Origin: Aquincola tertiaricarbonis
GTDB taxonomy: Bacteria > Pseudomonadota > Gammaproteobacteria > Burkholderiales > Burkholderiaceae_C
Direction of reading: 5' to 3'
DNA length: 64,000 nt
Assembly: GCF_023573145.1 (NCBI RefSeq)
Contig: NZ_CP097635.1
Coordinates: 310,001 to 374,000 of the forward strand
Shown: positions 32,379-41,126 of the stretch, one piece after another
How the letters are laid out: each line of letters begins with the position of its first letter
Numbering within the stretch: the stretch's first letter is position 1
The notes under the pieces: model-generated
What the model saw: the letters and a program-made list of their open reading frames with translations, nothing else
Told to the model about the DNA's origin: nothing
Databases searched by the model: none
Made by a program: the position numbers and the translations under genes

Positions 32379-33424
32379 GCGGCATCTCCTGCGGCGCGCT
32401 CGGCCGCGGTCGACCTGTCGCGATCGGCCGCCAGCACGGTTCGCGCGTAGGTCATCCCGGCCAACTGGAACCCCCTCACGTTGGCGAACACAGGCTCCTT
32501 GATCTCGAGGATCCGGTGGCGCGGAAACGCCGACTTCACGGCCTTCCGGAACAGGAAGGCGCCTCCGCCCACGAGGATGATGTTCTGCAGGCTGTGCGGC
32601 GATTCGATCCACTCCTTCATGCTCGACACGGCCTGCTCCGTCACGCTCTCGGCCAGCGGCAGCAGCCGCTTGAGGTCGTAGGGCTTCTGGAAAATCACCG
32701 GGGCCTTGCCGGTCCGCAGCGCCATGTCGATGGCGTCCAGATCGCGGAATGGCGTGCCGATGTCCTTGGTGATCTCGGCGGCGAGCAGCTTCAGCACGTC
32801 GGCGACACCCCGATTCACGGAGTGGCTCTGCTTCTGCACCAGTCGCATGCCCTGGGCGACGAGCCAGTCGAAGGTTCTCGCACCCGGATCGATGATCAGG
32901 CTGCGCTCCTTGGCGATCTCGCCCAGCTTGCCGTGGGCGTGCGCGTAGAAGGCCAGCGCGCCCTGAGGCTGGGCAACGGCCAGCGTGCGCACCACACTGA
33001 TCTTCCTGCCGCCGCCGACATCGTGCTCGCCCGTCATGACCCGCTCCAGGGCTGCCTTCTTCACCGCGAACAGCGCCACCGGAAGCCCGACGACCAGCAG
33101 GTCGATCTGGCTCTGCCGCATCGAGCGCAGCGCACCGCGCAGCAGCGCCATGTACTCCGGCGACTCGATGTAGTCGTCGTGCAGCTGCGTCGCCCTGAAG
33201 GTGTCGGCCGCGAGCCTGACCTCCGGACCGACTTCATAGAAGAGCGACCCGACCGGGATGAACATCGTCTTGGCCCCATCGCCGCCGGGCCAGAGTGGTT
33301 GTCCGTTGCTGGACGGGTAGGCCAGCGACGGGAAGCTTGCGCAGCGGATCTCGCTGTCTGCCGTGCCGGTGACGAACTTGGTGTTGCCGGAACCGACATC
33401 CACCGCCCTCACGATCAGGTTCAT
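32375..33424 (-). CDS. Actin-like partition ATPase (StbA/ParM, PRTRC protein D-like)
   Basis: 349-residue member of the actin/HSP70 superfamily. The phosphate-1 loop is VDVGSGNTKFVTG, phosphate-2 is LIIDPGARTFDWLV and the adenosine motif is NIILVGGGAFLFRKAV. The set matches plasmid segregation proteins ParM/StbA and the PRTRC system protein D. It should form ATP-driven filaments for segregation of the element. ATG 33424 is the first gene of a six-gene operon; CACTGC iterons lie 110-150 bp upstream. Confidence 0.85.
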   Translation of the reverse strand: MNLIVRAVDVGSGNTKFVTGTADSEIRCASFPSLAYPSSNGQPLWPGGDGAKTMFIPVGSLFYEVGPEVRLAADTFRATQLHDDYIESPEYMALLRGALRSMRQSQIDLLVVGLPVALFAVKKAALERVMTGEHDVGGGRKISVVRTLAVAQPQGALAFYAHAHGKLGEIAKERSLIIDPGARTFDWLVAQGMRLVQKQSHSVNRGVADVLKLLAAEITKDIGTPFRDLDAIDMALRTGKAPVIFQKPYDLKRLLPLAESVTEQAVSSMKEWIESPHSLQNIILVGGGAFLFRKAVKSAFPRHRILEIKEPVFANVRGFQLAGMTYARTVLAADRDRSTAAERAAGDAA

Positions 33425-33780
33425 GGTGTTCTCCGAGTGAACGAAAGAGTGCTCAGGATCGACAGACCGACCCTGTTCCTCCACGCGGATACCTGCCTCT
33501 GCAGGCACGATTTCGACGTCGGATCCGTCCCGGTGTCACTGCGCTGGCACTGCAGAAGCACTGCACTGCCCCTCGGATGACACCGAACGGACGAGGAGGC
33601 CGCGTGGTGTCACCACGGTCACATTGCAAAGTCACTCGTCAACCCCGTCCATCGGCGCGCACGCCGGCGCCTCACACCGCCAAGCGAGGCCGATGCCGGC
33701 CCAGTCGGGGTACCTGAGGCGGCAGCCTTGCCTGTCAACCCCGCGCCGTTGCTGGCGATCCGGGCCATTGCGACGCTAGA
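33425..33780. other. Upstream region of partition operon with repeats
   Basis: No gene. It carries three GCACTGC-type units at 11-bp spacing (33534-33566), three GGTGTCA motifs (33532, 33578 inverted, 33606) and the inverted repeat GTGGTG-T-CACCAC (33604-33616). The layout suits a centromere or operator for the actin-like/RHH pair. Confidence 0.45.
33534..33569 (+). repeat. Short iterons, candidate centromere
   Basis: CACTGC occurs at 33537, 33548, 33559 and 33564. The first three are spaced exactly 11 bp, one helical turn. Plasmid R388 StbA also binds short repeats at 11-bp spacing, which prompted this reading. Confidence 0.45.
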
Positions 33781-33957
33781 TGGGCCCTGCCGCCGAATCT
33801 CGCGCCGTCAACTGCCTGCCCCAAGGGCCGCCCGATCAGGGGTCTTGCGGCAGGCGCTGCGCATGCGGCCTTGACCGTGGATGGGGTCACGGTTTCCACT
33901 GTGGGCTCCCGAGGGCTCCTGGCCCGCTCCGTCCTCTCGAAGAAGACGAGCATCGCA

Positions 33958-33980
33958 GGCGTCGCAGTCGTTACCTGCCT
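33958..33980 (+). repeat. Copy 1 of a 23-bp island element
   Basis: Identical over 23 bp to 42244-42266 and 45491-45513. It starts GGCGTCGCAG and ends TTACCTGCCT. The sequences on either side differ between copies. It stands 743 bp before the tyrosine recombinase gene. Confidence 0.75.
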
Positions 33981-33987
33981 CGTGCCT

Positions 33988-34248
33988 TCAACCGAAGTTC
34001 CCGTCCCGAACGGGTGGCGCGACCGGCCTCGACCTCCAGAAGGATCGACGCCGCGAGCGTGCCGAGTCATCCACCACCGCAGTGATCTGCCCGGTCCTTG
34101 CCAGCCGCATCCCCGCGATGACGGCTGGGCGCTCCAGAAGCGCACCGGCGCAGCAGAACCCCGTGGCGGCACCTGATGCCGCGCACCGTTCCCGCCAGCC
34201 CTTGAGCACGCGCGCATGACGCGCATCGCGCGGCGTGATGGCCTCCAT
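33988..34248 (-). CDS. Doubtful small gene in the 33.4-34.7 kb gap
   Basis: An 86-codon frame starting MEAITPRDARHARVLKGWRERC and containing LLERPAVIAGMRLARTGQITAVVDDSA, which looks protein-like. It has no ribosome-binding site that I can see and no family. It could be a gene relic. The rest of 33781-34723 holds the repeat copy and nothing else that I can support. Confidence 0.25.
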   Translation of the reverse strand: MEAITPRDARHARVLKGWRERCAASGAATGFCCAGALLERPAVIAGMRLARTGQITAVVDDSARSRRRSFWRSRPVAPPVRDGNFG

Positions 34249-34723
34249 GAGGCTCCCCGCACGACCCTCGCTCATCAACTCGACACCGCCCTGGACTCTC
34301 GGTCAGGGGTGGACCCATGCGAGCGGCCGGCGCTGCACACCAGGCCTGATCCACCGAATGACCCAGGGCTCGACCCTGGCGTCGATGTCGCACCCAGCCC
34401 CGAGCGGGGTGGACATCACCCTTGTCGTCGCGTCGCAGAAATGCGCAGACGGCCTGGATCAACGTGTTCCATTTTTAAGTCTGACCGAGCTGACCAGGCC
34501 CCTCGCCGAAGACCATGAGGCGCCCGGACAGCAAAGCCATGGGTGGGTGTGGCGCTGCAGAGATCGACCGCCGCACCGACGTTGCACACGATCTCCATCG
34601 CCGTGGGCTTGCAAGGAATCGGCCCCGGGGATGTCCAGATGGATTCCTCCAATTCCGGTCCCCCGGACCATTCATCCACCGGCGTGCTGTTCGGGCAGTC
34701 CGCCACCTTGCAGAAAGCCCACC

Positions 34724-36031
34724 ATGTCCCGTATCCGCCGTGCAGAACCCTCGCGCCGCCGCCGGCAGGCACCGCTCTCCCTCAACGACCGCCGCAACGA
34801 CCCGCGCGATGGCTCCGCCCTGCCCTCCTCATCCACCCGCCCTTCCAGGAACTCCTCGATGACCTCGGCCAGCCCAGGCCGCGTGCACGGCCAGGACTCG
34901 CCACGCCGCCAGAACTGGGCCGGCAAGTCGCCCGAGCAGGTGCTGGCCATGTACCCGCCAGGCAGGACGCCCGTGAACCGGGTGGTGGACGTGCTGATCG
35001 AGCTGTTCAACCCGCTGCACACCGCGCTGGAGAAGACCGTGTCGCACAAGACGCGCTACGAGCGCGCGCACTTCCTGCGGCGCTTCTTCCGCGAGCTGCA
35101 CACCGACGCCGGCTTCAAGCTGGCGCCCGATCCCCGCAACCTGGGCCAGCGGCATGTCCAGGCTATGGTGAAGGTCTGGCAGCGCCGCAAGCTCTCGCCG
35201 GGGACGATCCAGACCTACCTGAGCTTTCTGCGTGGCCTGGCGATGTGGCTCAACAAGCCGGGCTTCATCCGCAGGCCCGAGCACTACGGCCTGACGCCTG
35301 ACGAGTACGAGCGCCACGAGAACGCCCAGCGAGACAAGAGCTGGAGCGGCAACGGCATCGACGTAGAGGCCTTGCTGGTCCAGGTCTCTGCCTACGATGC
35401 CCGCATCGGCGCGTCGATGCGCCTGATGGTGAAGGTCGGCCTGCGGCGCAAGGAGTCGGTGATGTGCCGCCCCTACGCCCACGTGCATCCGTTCGAGGAG
35501 ACAGGCCTGCCCGACGAGCAACGGGAGGCGGATCGGTATCTGTGGACGAAGGGCAAGGGAGGCCGTGCGCGCTGGCTGCCGCTGGCCACCAAGGAGCAGC
35601 AGTCGGCCATCGCGCATGCCCGCAGCGTGGTCAGCGGCCATGACGCACACATGGGGGCGCCGGATCGGGACCTGAAGTCCAACCTCCGTCGCCTGGACTA
35701 TGCGCTGCGCAAGTTCGGCCTCACGAAGCGCGAGAGCGGCACCACCGGGCACGGGGCGCGGCACGACCACCTTCAAGGCCAGTATCAGGACACGACGGGC
35801 ACGCCCGCGCCGGTGCGTGGCGGTGGGCCTGTCGATCAGGACATCGACCGCCAGGCGCGGCTGCGTGTGGCCCGCATCGCGGGCCATGCCCGCCTGCGCT
35901 CGGCCGGCGCCTACATCGGTGCGATCCGGCGCTCGCCTGCAGGGGGCCGCGACCCGGCCCAGGGCGAGACCGGCAAGCCCGGGCCGGGGCGCCTCGGGGA
36001 CGACGGTGACACGCCTGTCCCGGTCGCATGA
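34724..36031 (+). CDS. Tyrosine recombinase / integrase-domain protein
   Basis: 435 residues. The N-terminal SAM-like region (KTRYERAHFLRRFFRELH, about 110-190) and the catalytic domain are recognisable: the first Arg in LMVKVGLRRKESVMCRP, the Lys in KGKGGRARWLPL, His-x-x-Arg in GHGARHDHLQGQY and the Tyr in IAGHARLRSAGAYIG. It resembles the integrase-domain proteins of large integrative elements. The first 70 residues are Arg/Ser-rich and poorly conserved; ATG 34724 has no strong ribosome-binding site, and the frame is open to 34235. It probably catalyses integration or resolution of the island. Confidence 0.78.
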   Translation: MSRIRRAEPSRRRRQAPLSLNDRRNDPRDGSALPSSSTRPSRNSSMTSASPGRVHGQDSPRRQNWAGKSPEQVLAMYPPGRTPVNRVVDVLIELFNPLHTALEKTVSHKTRYERAHFLRRFFRELHTDAGFKLAPDPRNLGQRHVQAMVKVWQRRKLSPGTIQTYLSFLRGLAMWLNKPGFIRRPEHYGLTPDEYERHENAQRDKSWSGNGIDVEALLVQVSAYDARIGASMRLMVKVGLRRKESVMCRPYAHVHPFEETGLPDEQREADRYLWTKGKGGRARWLPLATKEQQSAIAHARSVVSGHDAHMGAPDRDLKSNLRRLDYALRKFGLTKRESGTTGHGARHDHLQGQYQDTTGTPAPVRGGGPVDQDIDRQARLRVARIAGHARLRSAGAYIGAIRRSPAGGRDPAQGETGKPGPGRLGDDGDTPVPVA

Positions 36032-36052
36032 GCCGGCCGGGCCCGGGCCGGC
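36032..36052. terminator. Hairpin between convergent integrase and parB genes
   Basis: GCCGGCC and GGCCGGC form a 7-bp stem around GGGCCCG, directly after the integrase stop and 8 bp from the parB stop. There is no long T-run. Confidence 0.5.
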
Positions 36053-36059
36053 CCTGCGT

Positions 36060-38201
36060 TCAGGCGCAGGCGGGCGCCTCGGTCCGTACTGGATCGTTGG
36101 CGTCGACCTCCTCGCCACCCGTCGCCGGGGCATCGGCGTGCGGCTGCACGCGCAGACAGTCGGGCAACCAGCCACGCCCGGCGAGCAGTTGTTCGGCCTG
36201 CGCCACGGCGGCATCCTTCTTCAGCGCCGCGAGCGGACCAGCAACCTTGGCGCCGGCCACCGCATGCACCACCTCGACCACCCTGGCCTTGGACACGTGC
36301 TGAAGGTAGGCCTCCCCCGTCGCCGACCACCATCGCGTCATGTCCAGGCCGAGGGCGCGGGCCAGACCGTCATTGATCGGTCGGCCGGCGTCGGTGCCGG
36401 TGATGCCGTTCACGGTGGACGCGACCAGGAAGGTCAGCAGCCGCTGCACGGTCTGCAGCGGCTGCCGCAGCATCCAGTCGAACACCGCGTGGGGTTCCTT
36501 GGGCAGGTGCTCGATCCAGGCGATGCGGTCGGCTTCGATGCGCTGGGCCGCCGGGCTCGCCTCGATGTCCTCGGCCGCGCCACGCAGCTCGTGCTGGTTG
36601 CCGGTCGCGCTGATCGCCAGCAGGTTCGGCAGTCGGTAGGCGCCATGGAGCGGGTCGGCCAGCAGCTTCAGCGCCAGGTGGGTCGTCAGTGCCGCCATCG
36701 CGACCTCGGGGCGGTCCAGCAGTTCGGCCTGGATCGCGGCGACGCGGTGGGCCGTAAGGCGGCGCATGAGCTTCTCGGAGTGCACGGGCCGTGCTGAGGC
36801 GCCGGCTGCCGATGGAAGCGACTGCAGGGCCGGGAGCCCCGAGCCGGGCGCAGGATCCGCGTCGCCTTCCGAGCCGCCTCCACCGGCCGACTTCTGTTCG
36901 GCAGCCTTGGTGATGGCCTGCGCCAGATCGGCCCGATCCTCGGGACGGATGAGCCCTGCCTTGATCGCGGCACGGCCGTCCGCGCCCACATGCAGCACGC
37001 ACCCGGCGAGCGCCATCCAGGCCACGGGCCATTCGGTCAGCGCTTCCAGTCTCGCCTTGCGCTCTTCCTCCAGCCCATCGGCCTCGGACTCCAGGGCGAG
37101 GAAGGCACGGTCGCGCGACGCGTCGTCCTCGTCGGCGGCGTCGTTCGCCTCGCTGGCGTCGCTGACGTCCTCGCCGGCATCGCCATCGCCGTCACGGTCC
37201 ACCAGCGCGTCCATCTGCTCGTGCAGGGCAGCGATGCGCGTGTCCACCGCCTTCAGCGCCTCGGCTTCCTCGGGCGTCGGTGCGCGGCGGGGCTTGCGCA
37301 GTTCGCCGTGCTTGACATACTCGTCGTAGGCGAAGCGCGGACGGATGTCGACCCACTTCCAGCCTTCAGACAGCAGTTGCTTCGCGCGCTTGCCCAGCTT
37401 GTCGGCGGCGAGGCGCTCCAGCAGGGCCGGGTCCAGCAGGTAGGCCTTGCGGTCGTCGTCGCTGAACAGGTCGCGGCGCAGTGGTCCGCCGGCCTTCTCG
37501 TAGGCCTTGACGGTGACGAACCGGGCCAGCGGGTCGGCGTCCGATTCGATCTCGCCCCGGGCCAGCAACTGCCGCAGATGCTCCGGGCGCTGGTTCCAGC
37601 TCGGCAGACCAGCCCATGCCTGCTCCTGGCGCTGGTGATTGTCGACCGAGGCCAGCACCATGAGACAGTCCAGGCCGATGCCGCCTTCGCGGTACAGGGC
37701 CATCAGCTGGGGCGAGACGGTGGCGAGCTTCATGCGCCGCTTGACGATGAGCGGCGTCACGCCGAAGGCTGCGGCCACGTCCTCGACGGACTTGCCCTGC
37801 GCGAGCAGCCTGGCGAAGGCGGCGAACTCGTCGGCCGGGTGCATCGGCACGTGGAAGCAGTTCTCGGCAAGGCTCGCGATGAGCGCCTTGTCGGCCGGCA
37901 CGACGAGCACCGGCACGGGGTAGTTGTCGGCGATGTCGCCCTGCTGCACGAGCAGCGTGAGCGCGGCGAGCCGCCGTCCGCCGGCGCAGACCCCGTAGCG
38001 CCCGCGCGCCGCCTGGACCACGACGAGGTTCTGCAGCACGCCGCTGTCCTTGATCGACGCGGCCAGTTCCGGCAGCGACATCACGGGCGCCGTGGCACTG
38101 CGGGCCTGGTGGTCCTCGGACAGCACCAGCTTGTTGAAGGGAACGAAGGTGCGAGGGGACGCCTCGATGATGGCGTCGACCTCGGCTTTGGAGAATTTCA
38201 T
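36060..38201 (-). CDS. Large ParB/RepB-family partition protein
   Basis: 713 residues, about twice a chromosomal ParB. The N-terminal ParB/Srx domain has GVCAGGRRLAALTLL and ENCFHVPMHPADEFAAFARL, the CTP-binding boxes in ICE/plasmid form. SVEDVAAAFGVTPLIVKRRMKLATVSPQL is the helix-turn-helix. An acidic linker (about 350-400, rich in Asp/Glu) and a long C-terminal region of unknown function follow. This architecture occurs on plasmids and integrative elements, often with PRTRC-type genes. It has no ParA next to it; the actin-like gene is 2.6 kb away. Confidence 0.85.
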   Translation of the reverse strand: MKFSKAEVDAIIEASPRTFVPFNKLVLSEDHQARSATAPVMSLPELAASIKDSGVLQNLVVVQAARGRYGVCAGGRRLAALTLLVQQGDIADNYPVPVLVVPADKALIASLAENCFHVPMHPADEFAAFARLLAQGKSVEDVAAAFGVTPLIVKRRMKLATVSPQLMALYREGGIGLDCLMVLASVDNHQRQEQAWAGLPSWNQRPEHLRQLLARGEIESDADPLARFVTVKAYEKAGGPLRRDLFSDDDRKAYLLDPALLERLAADKLGKRAKQLLSEGWKWVDIRPRFAYDEYVKHGELRKPRRAPTPEEAEALKAVDTRIAALHEQMDALVDRDGDGDAGEDVSDASEANDAADEDDASRDRAFLALESEADGLEEERKARLEALTEWPVAWMALAGCVLHVGADGRAAIKAGLIRPEDRADLAQAITKAAEQKSAGGGGSEGDADPAPGSGLPALQSLPSAAGASARPVHSEKLMRRLTAHRVAAIQAELLDRPEVAMAALTTHLALKLLADPLHGAYRLPNLLAISATGNQHELRGAAEDIEASPAAQRIEADRIAWIEHLPKEPHAVFDWMLRQPLQTVQRLLTFLVASTVNGITGTDAGRPINDGLARALGLDMTRWWSATGEAYLQHVSKARVVEVVHAVAGAKVAGPLAALKKDAAVAQAEQLLAGRGWLPDCLRVQPHADAPATGGEEVDANDPVRTEAPACA

Positions 38202-38339
38202 GAGGGACTCCTGATCGGTTGCATGGCAGGCCGGCGGCCCACCATGCAGTCAGGATCCCATTGAGCCCGTGCACTTCAAGGGTGGCGAGGAGCGCTCGTA
38301 GGTGGTCCGGTCAGGACGCCTGACTGGGCGGTGGCAGGC

Positions 38340-38798
38340 CTACGATGGCCCGCCCGACTTCAGGGCTGCCAAGCGCTCAACCACCTCGCGCTTGCCAACC
38401 CCGCGCAAGGCAGCGATGGCCGCGAGGTTCTTGCCTCTGGGGCGTGCCTTGCCCTGCTCCCAGGCATAAACGCTCTGCCCGGATGCGCCGACCAGCAACC
38501 CGAAATCCGCAGCCGACAAGCCAAGGCGCTTGCGATTGCTGGCCATACCGGAGGCGCGGAACCGGAAATGGTCGGCGCCGTCCGCTTCCTTGACCGCAGG
38601 CGGCGATGGCGGCGGAGCGGGGGCGGCGCGCGCGGACTGCCGCACGGACCGCTCCAGTTCGCTGACTCTGCGCTTCAACGCGGCGCTTTCCGCGCGCGCA
38701 GCGGCGAGCGCCTTCCTGATCGAATCGACCTCGCTGCGCAACTCCTTGCGAGCCAGACGAACGATCTCGGCCTTGAGCACTGATGCAATGTTCGGCAT
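38340..38798 (-). CDS. Coiled-coil plus XRE-type DNA-binding protein
   Basis: 152 residues. The N-terminal half is a coiled coil (IRKALAAARAESAALKRRVSELERSV), then a Pro-rich linker. The C-terminal half is a helix-turn-helix (RKRLGLSAADFGLLVGASGQSVYAWEQGKARPRGKNLAAIAALRGVGKREV). Such proteins are frequent in Burkholderiales genomes and their targets are unknown. The IS5-type element is inserted about 150 bp upstream, beyond its start. Confidence 0.75.
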   Translation of the reverse strand: MPNIASVLKAEIVRLARKELRSEVDSIRKALAAARAESAALKRRVSELERSVRQSARAAPAPPPSPPAVKEADGADHFRFRASGMASNRKRLGLSAADFGLLVGASGQSVYAWEQGKARPRGKNLAAIAALRGVGKREVVERLAALKSGGPS

Positions 38799-38947
38799 TC
38801 ACCGATTGTGCCAAGGGCTCGAGGAAGGTCGGGAAACAGTGCTGTGTCGGTGGAAGCCGTCAGGAGCCGTGTCGCACGCCAAAGAGCGACCGCTTTCCGG
38901 CATTCAGCTCGGCATCGTGAGCGTCCCTGGACTGACCCAATGCGGTC

Positions 38948-40140
38948 CTAGGGAAGGTCTGCAAAACCCCTGGCCGATCCGCGTAGCGTGATGGCGCGGG
39001 TTGAGTGACGATAGCGGTCATGAAGCAACTCGGACTTGGCCTGAACCTGTCGATCAAGAGGACGCGCAAGCGCGAGTTCCTCGACGAGATGGAGCGCGTG
39101 GTGCCGTGGGCGGCGCTGGTGGGGGTGGTGGAGCCCTACTACCCGAAGGCCAAGACGGGTCGCCCGCCCTTCGGCATCGAGACGATGCTGCGCATCCATT
39201 ACCTGCAGCAATGGTTCGCGCTGTCGGACCCGGCGGTGGAAGAGGCGCTCCACGACATGCCGGTGTTCCGCGAGTTCGCCAGGCTCGGCGACGGTGTGGC
39301 GCGCCTGCCCGACGAGACCACGATCCTGCGCTTTCGCCACCTGCTGGAGAAGCACGACTTGGCCACCGACATGCTGCGGGTGGTCAACGACATCTTGCAG
39401 GCCAAGGGCCTGATGATGAAGAAGGGCACGGTGGTGGACGCCACGCTGATCGCCGCGCCCAGCTCGACCAAGAACGCCGATGGTGAACGCGATCCGCAGA
39501 TGAAGCAGGCCAAGAAGGGCAACCAGTGGTACTTCGGCATGAAGGCCCACATCGGCGTGGACGCGCACTCCGGGCTCGTGCACAGCGTGGTGGGCACGGC
39601 TGCCAGCGTCAACGATGTGACCCAAGCCGGGGCACTGCTTCACGGTGAGGAAGAAGCGGCCTTCGGTGACGCCGGCTACCAGGGCGTGCACAAGCGACCC
39701 GAGGCCGCCGGCCCGGTCTGGCACGTGGCCATGCGCCCAGGTCTGCGACGCAAGCTCAACCCGTTCCTCGAGCCGGAGTTCATCGCCGAGCAGATCGAGC
39801 GCGCCAAGGCCAGCGTAAGGGCCAAGGTCGAGCACCCGTTCCGCGTGCTCAAGCGGCAGTTCGGCTACACCAAGGTGCGCTACCGCGGGCTCGCGAAGAA
39901 CACGGCGCAGATCGTCACGCTGTTCGCGCTGAGCAACCTGTGGATGGCGCGACGGCGGTTGATGGGACCTGCGGGATGAGTGCGCCCACGGTGGCTGCGT
40001 GGGCCGTTCGGCGCGCACTGAGCGCCTCGCAAGGCCTTGAAAGCAGCGCCGAACGCGGGCGCGGCGGGCTCCATGGCACGGCCACAGCTTCAGGTCACCT
40101 CAAACGGCACTTCGCAGCGCGTTGTGCAGACCTTCCCTAG
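38948..40140 (+). mobile_element. IS5-family insertion sequence with CTAG target duplication
   Basis: Terminal inverted repeats GGAAGGTCTGCAAAAC (38952-38967) and its partner at 40121-40136 match in 15 of 16 bases. Both ends are flanked by CTAG (38948-38951 and 40137-40140), the YTAR-type 4-bp duplication of IS5 elements. The element proper is 1185 bp and has one transposase gene. It sits in intergenic DNA. Confidence 0.9.
39020..39979 (+). CDS. IS5-family DDE transposase
   Basis: 319 residues, apparently intact. The DDE regions are TVVDATLIAAPSSTKN, FGDAGYQGVHKR and KVEHPFRVLKRQFGYTKVRYRGLAKN (Y-[2]-R-[3]-E-[6]-K neighbourhood). The N-terminal PPFGIETMLRIHYLQQWFALSD is typical of the IS5 group. 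ATG 39020 is taken over an upstream GTG. Nothing suggests the copy is dead. Confidence 0.92.
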   Translation: MKQLGLGLNLSIKRTRKREFLDEMERVVPWAALVGVVEPYYPKAKTGRPPFGIETMLRIHYLQQWFALSDPAVEEALHDMPVFREFARLGDGVARLPDETTILRFRHLLEKHDLATDMLRVVNDILQAKGLMMKKGTVVDATLIAAPSSTKNADGERDPQMKQAKKGNQWYFGMKAHIGVDAHSGLVHSVVGTAASVNDVTQAGALLHGEEEAAFGDAGYQGVHKRPEAAGPVWHVAMRPGLRRKLNPFLEPEFIAEQIERAKASVRAKVEHPFRVLKRQFGYTKVRYRGLAKNTAQIVTLFALSNLWMARRRLMGPAG

Positions 40141-40194
40141 ACTTCGCGTGACTCAAAGTCATGAAGCAGACCATCGGCATGTGAATTGACGAGC

Positions 40195-40257
40195 GGGCGG
40201 TGTCGTTTGGCCGATCCGGCACCTGCTCGCCCGCGGGCGAATCGCCGGACACCGCCC
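40195..40257. repeat. Nested inverted repeats in intergenic DNA
   Basis: Outer arms GGGCGGTGTC (40195-40204) and GACACCGCCC (40248-40257) enclose a second palindrome, TCGCCC-GC-GGGCGA (40227-40240). It lies between the IS and the LuxR-type gene in the otherwise empty stretch 40141-40293. Confidence 0.5.
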
Positions 40258-40293
40258 TATCCAAAGATGGATAGGCGTCAACGCGGCAAGTGT

Positions 40294-40734
40294 CTACGAT
40301 GAGCTATGCGCTGCGTTTGGTGTGCCGCCTGCGGCAAATCCGGCCCGGCTGGTGTGCCCTGTTTTCGTGAGGATGCGATGGACGTAGTCCTTGACCGTGC
40401 CCACGCTCAGTCCGAGTTGATGTGCGATGACCTTGTTGGGCAAGCCGCGCGCAAGACTTCGCGCCACTTCGTTTTCGCGCGGTGTCAGCGCAGCCCAACT
40501 CCGAATCGGCGCGGCCTCGGCCTGCAGGCGCACGACGACCAGCGGCGCAGCCAAGCGATGGACATGCGTGTAGTCAACTGTCACCGCCGCCGCGCCGGGC
40601 AGGCGCTTTGAGAGCTGGGCCAATGACACGAAGTCCACACCGGCCTGCGGCCGGCCGAAGCGCAACAGTGCCGATGACAGCACGTCGAGAAAGTCACTTG
40701 GAAGTGCCTCTGTCACAGACAAGTCTTGTTCCAC
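40294..40734 (-). CDS. LuxR-type helix-turn-helix protein, possibly N-terminally truncated
   Basis: The C-terminal domain LTPRENEVARSLARGLPNKVIAHQLGLSVGTVKDYVHRILTKTG is a complete LuxR/FixJ helix-turn-helix. With the GTG at 40734 the protein has 146 residues and a short N-terminal part of no known family. Only 21 bp separate this start from the divergent SnoaL gene, too little for two promoters. The frame stays open to 41025, antisense to that gene. Either the start is further in, or the gene is a displaced 3' part of a larger regulator. Confidence 0.6.
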   Translation of the reverse strand: MEQDLSVTEALPSDFLDVLSSALLRFGRPQAGVDFVSLAQLSKRLPGAAAVTVDYTHVHRLAAPLVVVRLQAEAAPIRSWAALTPRENEVARSLARGLPNKVIAHQLGLSVGTVKDYVHRILTKTGHTSRAGFAAGGTPNAAHSSS

Positions 40735-40755
40735 TACAAACCCGCGTTCGAAACC

Positions 40756-41118
40756 ATGACTCAAGACATTTTGCCTCCACCCGTAGCTCAGTTCTTCCGG
40801 GCCATGCAGGCCGGTGCCACCTCCGAGGCCGAGATGATGGCGCTGTTCGCCGAGCACGCGCAATACAGCGAGCCCTTCTCCGGCCAAATGCTCGACCATG
40901 TAGGTCGCGACGCGATACGGCAGACCTTCCTGCAGGGTTGGCGCCACCCACTGCCCGACATGCGGCTTGAGGTCGAACGCTTCGATGTCAGTCCGTCGGG
41001 CGTACGCGTGGATTGGACCTGCCACTCACCGGCGCTACCTGGCGGGAAAGGCCAGGGAACCAATGTCTTCACTTTGGATGCCGGGCTGATCGTGCGCTTG
41101 GTGACCACGTTTCGCTAG
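40756..41118 (+). CDS. SnoaL/NTF2-fold small protein
   Basis: 120 residues with the nuclear-transport-factor-2-like pattern: PVAQFFRAMQAGATSEAEMMALFAEHAQYSEPFSG, then the GRDAIRQTFLQGW helix and beta strands to the C terminus. Such proteins bind or isomerise small polyketide- or steroid-like molecules; the ligand here is unknown. The gene precedes the DUF1801 gene by 8 bp and is probably cotranscribed. Confidence 0.72.
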   Translation: MTQDILPPPVAQFFRAMQAGATSEAEMMALFAEHAQYSEPFSGQMLDHVGRDAIRQTFLQGWRHPLPDMRLEVERFDVSPSGVRVDWTCHSPALPGGKGQGTNVFTLDAGLIVRLVTTFR

Positions 41119-41126
41119 GTGTCGCC

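Noticed and set aside
40195..40257. Nested inverted repeat as an integron attC site
   Set aside because: No GTTRRRY/RYYYAAC core sites at the ends and no integron integrase in the window.
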